From NCBI GenBank assembly GCA_025201345.1, contig JAIXMG010000041.1, positions 62,001 to 126,000 of the forward strand: DNA of 64,000 nucleotides, in the 5' to 3' direction. Every line of letters begins with the position of its first letter. Positions within the stretch are counted from its first letter, which is position 1. This document shows positions 1 to 11,162 of this stretch, in pieces. Both the position numbers and the translations under genes were made by a program. Source of the stretch: Thamnidium elegans. Taxonomy: Eukaryota; Mucoromycota; Mucoromycetes; Mucorales; Mucoraceae. The notes beneath the pieces were generated by a model. That model was not told the DNA's origin, ran no database searches, and saw only the letters and a program-made list of their open reading frames with translations.

Positions 1-1629
1 CTCAAAATTTAACTTACTTCCAGATGGCTCAGCTACATAAACTCCTCTACAAGGTACACAATAAGCCCTAGCTAATTGATATGAAACTTCATTTAATTTG
101 GACCCACCAATTTCTACATAACGATCAGGGGTACTATATACATGTATATTACTTAGTATAGAATATATTTACAATTTTTAATATGCTAATAACTTACATG
201 GCATGAAGGTCTCCAACAGTAATAGTTAATTCCATTTGTTTTCCACCTCTTTCAATGGTAGCAACAATATCTTTTCCAACATTAGAATCCAACATGGATT
301 CAAAAGGTACAAATTTTGTGATATACTCTCCATTAATAGTTAATAAAATATCACCTTCTTCTAATTTCTTATGGGCTGGTCCTTCAGGTAACACAGTTTC
401 AGCAACCAAGAGACCAATTTCATCAGGATATAATTTACGTAAAGTATCTTCTGTCTCTGGATTCAAACCCAATCTACGTGCTTCATCAAAGGGACGATAA
501 GTGAATTGTGTTTGAATATCTCCTCTAGGAACTGGTTCTCCTCTTTGAATAAATTCTAATGCACGCTTAATTCTATCTAAAGGTAAAAAGAAATCTGTGG
601 CGGCTTTCGTATGGCCACCTGCTTGAAGTGCCACTGCATTACCGTCAATATCAATTACAGGTGAACCTGAACTTCCTCCACTAGTACTAGAGGCAGCTTG
701 TCTAAAAAATTAATTATGTGTGAGTGATAAGGTAAAAAAAGAACCAATCGAGTACGAGTGTTTACAAGTAAAACGTGTTGAAATCATTATAAGTCAAATC
801 TCCGTATTCTGGGGTATTACGATCTAAACGAGAAATAGAACCAGCTAAAATACTAAGCTTTTCTCCAGCATCGTTACTGTATTTGACAGTTAATACAAAA
901 ATATTTTCCTTTTTTTTTCTTTTTTTTTTTTTTTTTTACCCTACAACACGAATGTCAAGACCAACTTTTGCTAATTCAGGACGAAGTTCAACTTGAGACA
1001 TTGGCATATATTTGATCTTTTCTGGGTTAAACCTAATTATAAAAAAATAAGTAACTACGCATTTTATTATATATTATGTACTTACTTTAAGAAACCAAAA
1101 TCGTGAACAGGATCGCGGTAAATAGGATAAACATCTACTTCTTCATGATCATGACAAATAGCTTCACCAACAAAAGGACCTGCACAAGCTACATGTCTGT
1201 TTGTTAAAATGATACCTCTTTTAGCATCAACAATAAAGCCAGAGGCTTCTGAAGTTTCGGGTCCTACATTTACAAAAAAATTTTAGTGCCATTTCTTTTT
1301 TTCTTAGTTTTTTTTTTTCTTTCTTCTTCTGTTTCTGTACCTTCAGTATCAAATGCAGCAACTTGACTAAAACGAATAGAAACAATAGCCTTAACAACAT
1401 TATTAATAGTTGCTTGCCATTTGGAAGGCTTTAAATCAGAATTGATTGGAAGAACATCAGCCATTGGAACGTCTTCAGACAACGCGTCTTCGTCTTCCAA
1501 AGGATCTATCTTTCTACGCTTTGCAGGGTAAGTGGAAGTAGTAGAAGCAGGTGAATCTCCTCCTTCAAAGTTACGATCTTTAGGAAGTAAAGGCAAAGAT
1601 TGTTTATCGGGTGTCAATGGTGTACTCAT
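1..1629 (-). CDS. NMA111: NMA111-like nuclear HtrA serine protease (3' part outside window)
   Basis: Pro-apoptotic HtrA-family serine protease with trypsin-like and PDZ domains, nuclear in yeast. Exons on the minus strand: 1629-1341, 1263-1086, 1032-940, 876-766, 701-198, 133-1; all junctions keep frame. The triad is visible: His120 in TNRHV, Asp151 in HDFGF and Ser235 in GGSSGSP, followed by a PDZ segment ([14 protein letters not shown]). The last exon reads [13 protein letters not shown], as in family members, and runs off the window, so the second protease-like half is not seen. PAKRRK at 35-40 is a likely nuclear localisation signal. The start is the only ATG giving this N-terminus. It is divergent from the deacetylase gene across 143 bp. 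Identification is secure; function is inferred from the family. Confidence 0.93.
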
Positions 1630-1772
1630 TATTTGTAAGCAAAGAAAAAAGAAAGACCTTGAAGAAGGGAAAAAAAGGTGTGTTTAAAATATTTATAGAT
1701 ACCAGTCACAAACAGCAGTAGACATTTTTTTTCTTTTCTGCCTCTCTCTCTTTTGTTAACAGAGAACTTACA
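1630..1772. promoter_or_regulatory. Divergent promoter between NMA111 and the histone deacetylase
   Basis: The 143 bp between two divergent start codons must hold both promoters. It contains pyrimidine-rich TTTTTTTCTTTTCTG / CTCTCTCTCTTTTG runs just before the deacetylase start and a TATTTATAG TATA-like stretch near 1688. Core elements were not resolved further. Confidence 0.5.
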
Positions 1773-4203
1773 ATGAAAAGAACGAGCGAAAAAGAAAGCT
1801 CGCCTTCTTTAAAAAAAACCAAAACAGAACATGGAGAATCAAGCCAGTCAAAATTAATTATTCCTGCAAAGAGTAATTATGAAAAGAGAGAATCCAAGAA
1901 TAATTTGATTGCAAGTATGATCCAACCCAAACCTGTTCCTGAGCCCATTGTATTATCTTCTGACGATGAGGACGACATTATCATGCAAAAGAACGTACTT
2001 GCTGAAAGTTTAAACGACTCGGAAACAAACACGATTTCAACTGGTCAAAAGAAGGATATTATCGTACCAAAAGTAGGTGAAACAATATTAAATAAATTAA
2101 ATACTGCTACTGAAAGAGCTTCCATTACTCCTATACCTGAGACTGTTGCTTCTGCTATGGATATATCAAATTTAGATGATGATGAAGACGATAATGACGC
2201 GTTTGTAGATGCCAACGCCAATTCACCATTCGCCACTGCTTCTTCCTTTGCCGATGATATGTCAGAAGTAGATGAACTTCGTTCTGACTCTGAAATAGAT
2301 GAAGCAGATGAAAAAGAAAAACATGAAAAGGTAGATGAAACAGAAGAAGAGGAAAAAGTAAATGAAGTGGCACAGGCTACTTCAGCTATAAATAATGACG
2401 AAAAAGAAAATAAGGATGCTATGGAAGTCTGTGATGACACTATACAGATCAGCAGTGATATCACAGAGAACACTAATAAAAATGAAGAAAGTGAGGCTAC
2501 AGAAGCCACCACAAAGTCTATGGAAAGCAGTGACGACGTTACAGAAGTTAATGCCGTAAAAACTGCTTTAGTACAAGACGAAAATGAGATTGTGGATATT
2601 GAAAGTATGGATATTAGCGAGGGAAATATAGAGCCCAGCAACAAAGTAGAACATGTCAATAATACTAGTGCAAATATAATTAGTACTTCCAGTAACCGTC
2701 CAGTGAGAGAACATGCAAGCAAGGTCAAAACATATAACGATATTGCCAACTCAATTGATCCTACTAAATTAACCTATGTATCATCTGACGACGATGACGA
2801 TTCAAAGCCGCCTACCATTATTTTAGCTAGAAAACCAACAAAACCAAGAGCTAGTCCAACTAAAACTATGCGCCCTAGTGTTATTTTATCAAAATTTACC
2901 AAAGAATTAACATCCAGAAGACAATTAAAAACTGGATTTGTTTACGATACCGCCATGTCTTATCACGCTACACCAAACCCAATGGAAATCCATCCTGAAG
3001 ACCCTCGTCGTATCTTCAAAATTTTTAATATATTAGAACAACATGGAATATTACGAGAATGTAGGCGTATTGTTAGTAGACGTGCTACAAAGCAAGAGAT
3101 TTTGTTGGTACATAATATCATTCATTATAGAAAATTACGTGATACTGAAGGTTGGTTCCTCCTCTCCCTTTTTTTTAATGCCAAAAAAAAAGTATATCAA
3201 GTTCAAATTTTTATTTTATTTACTAGATTTAAAATGTCGTTCGGATTACATGGCTATGGAAAATGATTACGATTCAATTTATCTTAACAGTAATTCGTTT
3301 GAGTCTGCTTTATATGCTGTAGGAAGCTTAATTAATTTAATGGAAGCCGTTATTAATGATACTGTTAAAAATGCTTTCGCCATCATTCGTCCTCCGGGAC
3401 ATCACGCAGAGGCTGATATGCCAATGGGCTTTTGTTTATTCAATAATGTGGCCATTGCAACTAGAAGCTGCCAACAAAAATTAGGTGTGAAAAAAGTACT
3501 TATTGTCGATTGGTAAGCTAAATAAAAAACATACTCTTTTTTTCTTTTTCTTTTTTACTAATTATATTAAAAAGGGATGTTCACTTTGGTAATGGTACTC
3601 AGGTGATTTTTTCTGAGGACCCTGACGTGCTATACATTTCTCTTCATAGATTTGAAGATGCTTTGTTTTATCCTAGTGATAATAAAGGTAGTGCATCATA
3701 TACTGGTTATGGAAAAGGCATAGGAAAAACAGTAAATGTTCCTTGGCCTTGCCCTGGTATGACTGATGCGGACTATCTTTATGCTTTCTGGGAAGTGATT
3801 ATGCCCATTGCTATGGAATTTAGTCCTGATGTTGTAGTTGGTAAGATATAATTATACTTTGCATTTTTTTGCAAGTGTTATTGACGTTAATATAGTTTCC
3901 GCTGGCTTTGATGCTGCTATTAATGATCCTATCGGTAAATGTAACGTAACCCCCGCTGGATATGGGCAAATGACACATATGTTGAAGAGTTTAGCTCATG
4001 GAAAACTAGTGATTGCTTTAGAAGGTGGCTATGATCTCAATTCAATCGCGGTATCAGCTTTAGCTTGTATGAATGTGTTACTAGGTGATTCTCCTGAACC
4101 TATTGATTCTAACCTTACACCAAAGAAAGAATGTATTGAAACAATTGCTGAAGTAAAGAAAGTACAACAAAAATATTGGAATTGTTTATCAGAAGTGAAT
4201 TAA
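1773..4203 (+). CDS. HDA1: Class II (Hda1/Clr3-type) histone deacetylase with long acidic N-terminus
   Basis: Zinc-dependent lysine deacetylase of chromatin. Exons 1773-3150, 3227-3512, 3575-3840, 3896-4203 give 745 aa. The first about 380 residues are acidic and low-complexity, with SUMO-interaction-like patches (IVLSSDDEDD near residue 60; YVSSDDDDD later). The catalytic domain starts near YDTAMSYHATPNP and shows RPPGHHAE (His518/519), the zinc site DWDVH (Asp556, His558), SAGFDAA and EGGYDL. The residue after the zinc His is Phe (DVHFGNG) where most relatives have a second His. The protein stops soon after the catalytic fold, so the C-terminal Arb2 domain of Hda1/Clr3 is absent. It is convergent with POLD3, 53 bp apart. 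The class II call is firm; the ortholog name is less so. Confidence 0.9.
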
Positions 4204-4256
4204 AAAAAAAATTACTGGTGTAATTTTTTATTTGTAAATAAAACGCAATTCATTTT

Positions 4257-4834
4257 TTAATTCTTTTTAAAGAAACTGAATAAACTGGTTTGTGCAGCTG
4301 ATTTGGCATTACCAGCGGCTTTTTTGGACGTACTTTTACCATTAGCGGCAGCCTTGGGTTTAGGTTTAGCAGTATTAGAAGGAGCAGGAGCAGGAGTATG
4401 CTTTGGTAATTCACTATCACTGACTTCTTCCCATTCCCATACTTCTTCCGTTACTATATAGAAAAAAAAAATATAGAAATTAATACATTTTAAATACCAC
4501 GTATATACATATATAATTACCTAAAAAGCCACGAGCATTTTTTGTAGTCTTCTTTCTGAGCACTTTTCTTTTAGATTTACCAGGTGTTGAATATACAGGC
4601 GATTGAGGAGTATCGTCAACCTCTTTTGTTTCCTCCTTTGCTACTGGTTCTACATCCATCATATCATCATCATCATCACCCTCTATTTCTATAATATCAT
4701 GTTCCTGGGGTTGCTCTGGTTGAGGTTCCTCTTCTTCATCTTCATCGTCCGTGAAAATATCCTCTGGTTTTATTGAAGTTTTTGCCAGTCTCATTTCTAT
4801 ATCATCTAATAGTTTGACTTTTTCGTTAGTAAAA

Positions 4835-4865
<31 letters not shown>

Positions 4866-5726
4866 TTCATCACTCTTCTTTTTCATTTGGCTCAATACAC
4901 TCGATTTAGGTTTAGATACAGGTTTGGAAACAGTTTTAGTTTGCTTTGGTTCGATTTTAGATGTGGTTTTGTCAACAGCCTGTTTCTTACTAGTGGTAGG
5001 ACCGAAAGATAAAGTACCCTTTCTCTTAGTAGCAGGCTTTGTAGTAGTGACAGGCTTTGCGGCAGTGGCAGGCTTAGCGAGTTCAACTCTTTGAACTGCA
5101 GGTGTTACAGGTTTCTTTACTTCAACAAGTCGCGAAGCTTTAGGTGGCTTGATAGTAACGCTGTCATTTTTCAAGATACCACTTTTGACACGATCCTCCA
5201 ATGTCAGTTTGGGGATATTCTTACAGGCAGGATACAATAATGAAAAATCGCAGCAATCAAACGGTGTTACACTATAAACATGAATACCTGTAATTTGCTT
5301 ATACGACTTTTTGGTTTCTAAATAGGATAAAAATTAATTTTTTTTAATATATTGGGGATTTTACAACAGTACCTTCAACATCAGAAGCCTTTACAAGCTT
5401 AATTGTGAATTGGTCATTACTGAGTGTTTGACCAGTAACACAATAGATCGCGTATACAGTAGATTCATTCTCTTGAGAAAATTCAAATAAAGCTCTAAAA
5501 CCAATATTTACGTTAGCTGTCCTGAACTGTACGTTAAAAAAAAGTTCTTACTGTTTAGCAGTATTGACATGAATTCCTAACGATCTCGCCAATGCTTTAT
5601 ACGTAACCTATTATAGGTACCTTTTATTTTAGAATAGTCTTTAAAGTACCCTTAGTTTCTATGAGAACTTACAGGTCGATTTTCTTGAACTACAGCAACG
5701 TTTAAATATTCTTTATAATCGCTCAT
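4257..5726 (-). CDS. POLD3: DNA polymerase delta subunit 3 (POLD3/Cdc27/Pol32)
   Basis: Non-catalytic subunit of replicative DNA polymerase delta, linking it to PCNA. Exons 5726-5673, 5607-5552, 5494-5373, 5317-4865, 4805-4521, 4453-4257 give 388 aa. The N-terminal winged-helix region reads VTYKALARSLGIHVNTAKQ then ALFEFSQ, typical of Cdc27. The middle is Lys/Pro/Thr-rich and then strongly acidic. Near the C-terminus is the family segment ending in VTEEVWEWEEVSDSE. The last residues QTSLFSFFKKN match the PCNA-interacting PIP box (QxxLxxFF). The intron between the fourth and fifth exons carries a (TA)n run. Assignment rests on the N-terminal motif plus the terminal PIP box. Confidence 0.92.
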
Positions 5727-5970
5727 TTGACGAAATAGTTGAAGACGAAAAAAAAAAAAAATATTGTTTGTCCAAAACGTTACAGGGAATTTACAAGAAG
5801 CGATTAAAGTTAGTCACAAGCTCGATTTTTTCTAATGAGCATTGTACCCTTATAAGAGAGGCGTATCTATAAGAGGTAGAAATATAATTTATTAAGAGGG
5901 TCTATGTGAGTTTAGAGTGAACTCACTGAGTGTAATAAAGATCAAATGGTATTTTTATAATTGTTATCAT

Positions 5971-7504
5971 TTAAATTTTAGATTCGAGTTTAAACTCGTC
6001 TCTTGACAGTTCTTCATCCGACCAAGGGTTTAATTCGTATTGTTGTTCCTGTTGATTATCTTCTTCATCATAGTTATTCGTATTAGGTACATTATCTTCT
6101 TCTGTTCGAATACATGCAAACATATTCTCAGCTTTCTTCTGTTTCATTTGATCACCTTCAACGACCACAAATGACTTTTGACGTTGACGATTATTCCATA
6201 ACAGACAAGATTGTACAGATGAAAACCAATCATTGCTAGTATCGCATGAAGAATAAGTCTTTACGGGGTATGGTGATACTGTGATCTTAATATGGTCTCC
6301 CTCTATAATACAAAGATAAATATATATAAGATTGTGTCATCCTATTTACTTACGTTTTAATTCAATTCTATTTCTTCCATCAAATCTACAATAAGAAACG
6401 TGTCGTGATCCAAATGGTACAAATATTCGAATCGATATAGAGCTTGGTAAAAGCATAGGTCTAAAACTTAATGTATGTGGACATATGGGGGTAACGAGCG
6501 TACACTGCATATCGGGATGTGCTAACGTACCACCAGCAGACAACGAATAGGCTGTAGATCCAGTAGCCGTAGCAATACATAATCCATCTGCTTGCACTGT
6601 TGTTAAATGTCTTTCATCCCCAAATAATTCAAGCATAGACATATTAGAACTAGGTCCACGATCTACAATAATCTCGTTCAAAACATGAAATGTTTGTGCA
6701 GGTACGGTGGAGTAGCATGTAATCTTTTCGTCTAATAAACCTTCATCTTTTACGTATTTTTTGGCCGATTGCTTAAACGCTTTACGCATCCATGTAGTTT
6801 CCATCAATTCCCATTTATGAAGGTTACTAGATTCAGACGTTTGGTTCATCTTGTCGTCCGATGTAATGGATTGGTGTGTCCAAACTGTATTATCCTGAGC
6901 TCCTCTCTTTGCTTTGGTCACGCAGTACGGATCATGCTTATACCTATACACAGTGCAGCTTAATCTCATACGATTTGCTGTGTTCTGAAGACGTCCATCA
7001 AACAGAGCTTCCAAGTCTTCTCGATAAGAGGTAAATAAAAATGGGGCTAAAAATCCAAGTGAGCCTAAATGAAAAGGGATGATAGGTGGTACATGCGACT
7101 GAAATAAAGTTGAAGTGAATAGAATGGTACCGTCCCCTCCAAGCTATTTCTACGTATTAGTTCTCATGTCATTATAAATAAATAAAATAAAATAAAAAGC
7201 TTACAGTTATGATCAAATGAAATAGTTCTGGTTGCTTGTAACATAACTTTGGTGTCCAAAATAGAAGATTACTTTCCCATGCGATATTTTTTTGAATAAG
7301 GGATTGGTAATCAAATAAAGACGAATGTTTTAAATGAGCATCGACATAAACAGTAAAGGGATTGGCTTTACCATATCGTGGAGTGAAAATAAGCCATTCA
7401 GCAAGTTGCTGTGTGAAAAGTATAAGTTTATTGTCCCTGGCCTTTGTTATAACTAGAATGGTGTTCTTGCTAGAATTCCAACCATTACTTTGTTCTACAG
7501 CCAT
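5971..7504 (-). CDS. UTR1: NAD kinase (Utr1/Pos5 family)
   Basis: ATP-dependent NAD kinase making NADP. Exons 7504-7205, 7143-6354, 6302-5971 give 473 aa. Diagnostic motifs are LGGDGTILF (residues 101-109, split by intron 1), IIPFHLGSLGFLAPF, LNEIIVDRGPSSNMS and DGLCIATATGSTAYSLSAGG, covering the substrate-binding and catalytic regions. The frame stays open upstream to a GTG at 7564, but the first ATG is at 7504 (MAVEQSN), so that start was chosen. No clear mitochondrial presequence is seen, suggesting a cytosolic Utr1-like enzyme (inference). The C-terminal tail is acidic and Gln/Asn-rich. Confidence 0.95.
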
Positions 7505-7673
7505 TTGTTGGTTTTTGTTTCTTCTAAAACTATTTGTTTGTTTGTTGGGGAAATCTTGGTACACGTTCTATTTACATGTTCAGTAAAAAAAAAAAAAAAG
7601 GCGTGACGGATCACTTTCTATGTACGTACCTTTACGGATAATAAAATAAGTGAAGAAAAAGAAAAAAAACTTA

Positions 7674-7707
<34 letters not shown>

Positions 7708-8474
7708 TGCAATAAATAAGTGATAAAATAGAGCCCACTTTTACTCGTGTGTGATATACTTACTCATCATGTCGTATTATACCACTATTTTTTTCATATA
7801 CCCGTACTTATACGTTAGTTAATCTTTTTTATATACGTAGTAAATATTTGGTGCTCCAACTTGATTCATGCAACTTAGTTTTTATGCCAATAAAAACTAA
7901 GGAACGCATATAAAATACGTTACATTTTCTTTCCTGTGTCTGTGAATGGAACGTGTACCAAGATTTTCCCTTCATCAATACGGATTTTTTTTTTATGGGC
8001 TCAAAGCCTTTTTCTCTAATTGTTTCAGTGATTCTTGAGAGCCAACTTCTTTTAAAGGTACTAAAACAGGACGGAGTGTATATTTTGTACAATTTCATTT
8101 CGTATACTGATATTTTCTTTTTTTGTTCTTCAATTGATTTATCACATTAGCGATAACTATAATCGTGATAAAACAAGAGTTTTAATTACTCTTATGATAA
8201 AAAAAGTAGCAAAGAAGTTTGATATTGGAACTGGTGTTGTCTCACATTAAGATAACGCCACATTAGGAAAGAGAGAAATAAAGTCCTTTATGTAGTTGAT
8301 CAAGCAGCTTTTATAGAATCCTAAAATAAATGAGCGTAGGGACCAACATAAAAATCGGCTTTACAGATGAACTCTTGCCCTAGGCGAGGTTTTGTAAAAG
8401 GAAACCAAAAGCTGCTTGATCAAAGAGAAAAAGAGAGATTTTTTAATTTTTTTTATTATATAAATAATATAATG
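7505..8474. other. Intergenic region with two inverted-repeat pairs
   Basis: No gene recognised. It holds a long A run (7677-7705), an 18-bp sequence (7551-7568) repeated in inverted orientation at 7949-7966, and a 17-bp perfect inverted pair at 8296-8312 and 8407-8423 enclosing 94 bp. Short open frames here lack ATG starts or family features. Confidence 0.6.
8296..8423. repeat. 17-bp perfect inverted repeat pair enclosing 94 bp
   Basis: TTGATCAAGCAGCTTTT (8296-8312) and its exact reverse complement AAAAGCTGCTTGATCAA (8407-8423) lie downstream of the NHA1 stop. The spacer has no coding frame. A MITE-like remnant is possible, but no target duplication is visible. Confidence 0.75.
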
Positions 8475-10455
8475 TTAGGTAAATTTACCAGTGGTAACAT
8501 CTGGACTATCTTTTACTGAATAAGATGCCGATATTTCAGATACATCTTTTTCTGAGATGGTCATATTTGAACTTTGCTGATCTGGAGTTAATATAGTAAT
8601 GGCTGTATGCCTTGGTACAGTAATAGGCGTTTGGACGTCTTTTTCATTATTACTAAAGACAGGCATATCTGATATATTAGCATCGATAGAGATAGACGGT
8701 GTATCTTTACGTCCTATTTTTGGTATACGAAGTACTTGGGTACCGCTTTCACTGGTACGTGTTAGGGTCCTTGTAGCAAATGTACCGATATAAAACAGTG
8801 GAATGGTAATACCGTGCGTAATGACCGATGCGAGTACCATAAAGTAAATTATTGGCTTTAATACTTCACGTGCATGAGCGTTCGGCCCATCAATTGGTAA
8901 GCTCTCGAGAGTGACAGAATAATAAAAAATGGCGCCAACACCGATAGGACCAAACCATCCAGTAAACAATGCTTCACGCCATGTTCGAACAGCTGGTATA
9001 AATTTATAAAGTGATAATACAACTGGTAATCTTCTGAATAAAAGAACCAAAAGTGCTAAAACAAGAAGTCTCCAGAGGTCTATTTGTATATTGGTTTCAT
9101 TGAAAAGTGACCAGGGCTGTATATGATAAGAATATATAAAACGCAACAACAAAAAGGAAAAACCTTACCATTGTTGCACCAATGTATACGAAAATACTAA
9201 GATTTAATAGAATATCTACTACCTAAAAATAAATAAAATATTGTTTATATGACAAGTTACGTTTTAGAGAAATATTTACCTCCATCAGATGAGATTTTTC
9301 AGTCTCGATACGGAACCAGTCATCCCAGGTAAAGGAGTTACCAGCTATGAAACAAGCTAACAAATCATCGCTTTTGATCAAACCAACGGTTCCCATAAGG
9401 AAAAGCTTATAAAAAAACAACCATATTAGTATAAATTATTACATTAAGGTTAAATTTACTTACAGCTAGCGCAACTGAAAATACCAATATAGATTCTTTA
9501 TCAATAAATCTTTGTTGCACAGATAATTTTAGTAATTTTCTAGCGACATAACCAGCAGCAAATCCAATAATACAAGATAATATGACATTATAACCCATGA
9601 TCCAGTAAGTCCATTTACCTATAGCAGCACCTGTGCTATCCATTTGTAGTAAATAGACTGCTATAAATAAAAAGGGATACCCAAGGCCATCATTAGCACC
9701 ACTACATATGAGAGGAAAGATTAGTTGTTTTTTTTTACATGACATTTGCAGTATTTGTATGTATATATACCTTTCGCAAGAAATAATTTGTCGAACATGA
9801 AGCGGCACATGTTTCTCAGCAAATTTACCTTGTACAATAGAGTTTGCTAAAACCTATTAAATATGAAATATAAACTAATTAGGAGATATTTCATACATGG
9901 TACAGTGGATATAAGATTTACGGGATCAGTAGGAGTGAAGCATGCAGCAATCATTAATGCTTCCAACTAGAAAATAATATTAGACACACGTAAAAGAAAT
10001 AAAGTAGCATAGTTACAAAATTAAGTCCTGGAATAAGAGCCCAAACAAACAATCCGCTGCTAATCCACATCCAAACCATGACTGGACCCAGTAAAACTAA
10101 AATTGATTTTAATTCTTTATACAGGTACTTCTTTGGTAGCGCTACGCCAGCAGCCATAACTTGAATTCCAATTACAATACGACTAAACTCTTTAGTAATT
10201 AAATCCTCATTTCCCCAGTGACTGATATTAACAAAGTTTGCGCATAAGGGACCGAAGATAATACCGCATAAAATAGCCACAGCTGAAACAAACAAATAAT
10301 ATTTAATGTACATGTATAGAAAAAAAAATACAGAAAAAAAATAACTTACATGCTTCAGATAAATAAAGTTTTTCTTTGATTACAAGTGAAGTTAAACCAT
10401 ATAAAAGGATAAAACCTCCTAATATAGCAGCGACAATAGAGACAGTGTCGGACAT
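8475..10455 (-). CDS. NHA1: Fungal plasma-membrane Na+(K+)/H+ antiporter (Nha1/Sod2 type)
   Basis: CPA1-family cation/proton antiporter that exports alkali cations. Eight exons (10455-10350, 10282-10017, 9966-9922, 9853-9771, 9701-9464, 9405-9280, 9222-9169, 9116-8475) give 519 aa. There are many hydrophobic segments. Motifs typical of fungal Nha1 are FTPTDPVLAN, with the TDP signature split at the exon 3/4 junction, and SGANDGLGYPF. FTGWFGPIGVGAIFY is also present. The exon encoding the ACFTPTDP segment is only 45 nt. After the last membrane span (ending around GITIPLFYIGTFATR) the cytoplasmic tail is about 100 residues, Ser/Thr-rich, much shorter than that of S. cerevisiae Nha1 and closer to Sod2-like proteins. 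Family call is secure; ion preference is not deducible. Confidence 0.94.
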
Positions 10456-11162
10456 GTATTAAATGTTATTATATAAAAAAAGACTTTTATTACAATTATT
10501 AATATTAATCCTATAGTGATATACACAGTAAAAAAAAAAAAAAAAGATGTTGTACATTACTGTATGACAGAGCAAGATCAATATCACGAACGCTTACAAT
10601 CGCTTTTAAAGATATATTACAAAATAAAGGATCTACAAAAATAAAAGAAAAAAAAAGAAGGCTTCTTTTAGTTCTATAAAGGACCTTAATAGTACTTATA
10701 CAAACCTGTCACAAAAAAATTGAAAATAATTTACCTTTTATAGTCACTTTGTCACACTATTGTTAAATCTTGGCAAAAATAGCGCTTTTTTTTTTTTTGA
10801 TATTTAACTGGATTTCCAATTTTCTTGTGTAGGTGTCCAAATAATGGAAAAATAAATATCCATTCATGATTAATAAAATTCGAAAAAAGAAAAAACCGAT
10901 AAATGTATAAACATGAAATTAAATAAACAATAAAAGATGGAAAACTAGATTGGCTTGGTCATCAAAAGTTCCATTTTTTTTTTTGTGCGCGTGTGTGAGT
11001 GTGCAGTCAGAATAAGTTTTATGAAAATTTGCTTTTTTTTTTATATATTTATATATAGTCAATTGAGAGGTTTTGTTTTGTTTTTTTTTTTTAGAAAAAA
11101 AAAAAAGGTTGTATATATCATGATGATAAAGAATATAGGTAATATATGACCTTCGTTTTTTT
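10456..11162. other. Intergenic region, no gene seen
   Basis: About 700 bp between two minus-strand genes. It contains A-rich and T-rich runs (10528-10545, 10788-10799, 11083-11106) and a GCGCGTGTGTGAGTGTGC stretch near 10987. No frame with coding character was found. Confidence 0.5.

Noticed and set aside
2045..2749. 234-codon antisense open frame within the deacetylase gene
   Set aside because: It mirrors the acidic low-complexity coding strand (Ser/Leu/Phe-rich by complement) and has no domain or splice structure of its own.
7505..7564. N-terminal extension of NAD kinase starting at 7564
   Set aside because: The codon at 7564 is GTG, not ATG; the first ATG in frame is at 7504.
7829..8150. 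Two overlapping open frames on opposite strands upstream of NAD kinase
   Set aside because: One begins with a non-ATG codon and both are explained by the inverted copy of the NAD kinase leader; no domain is visible.
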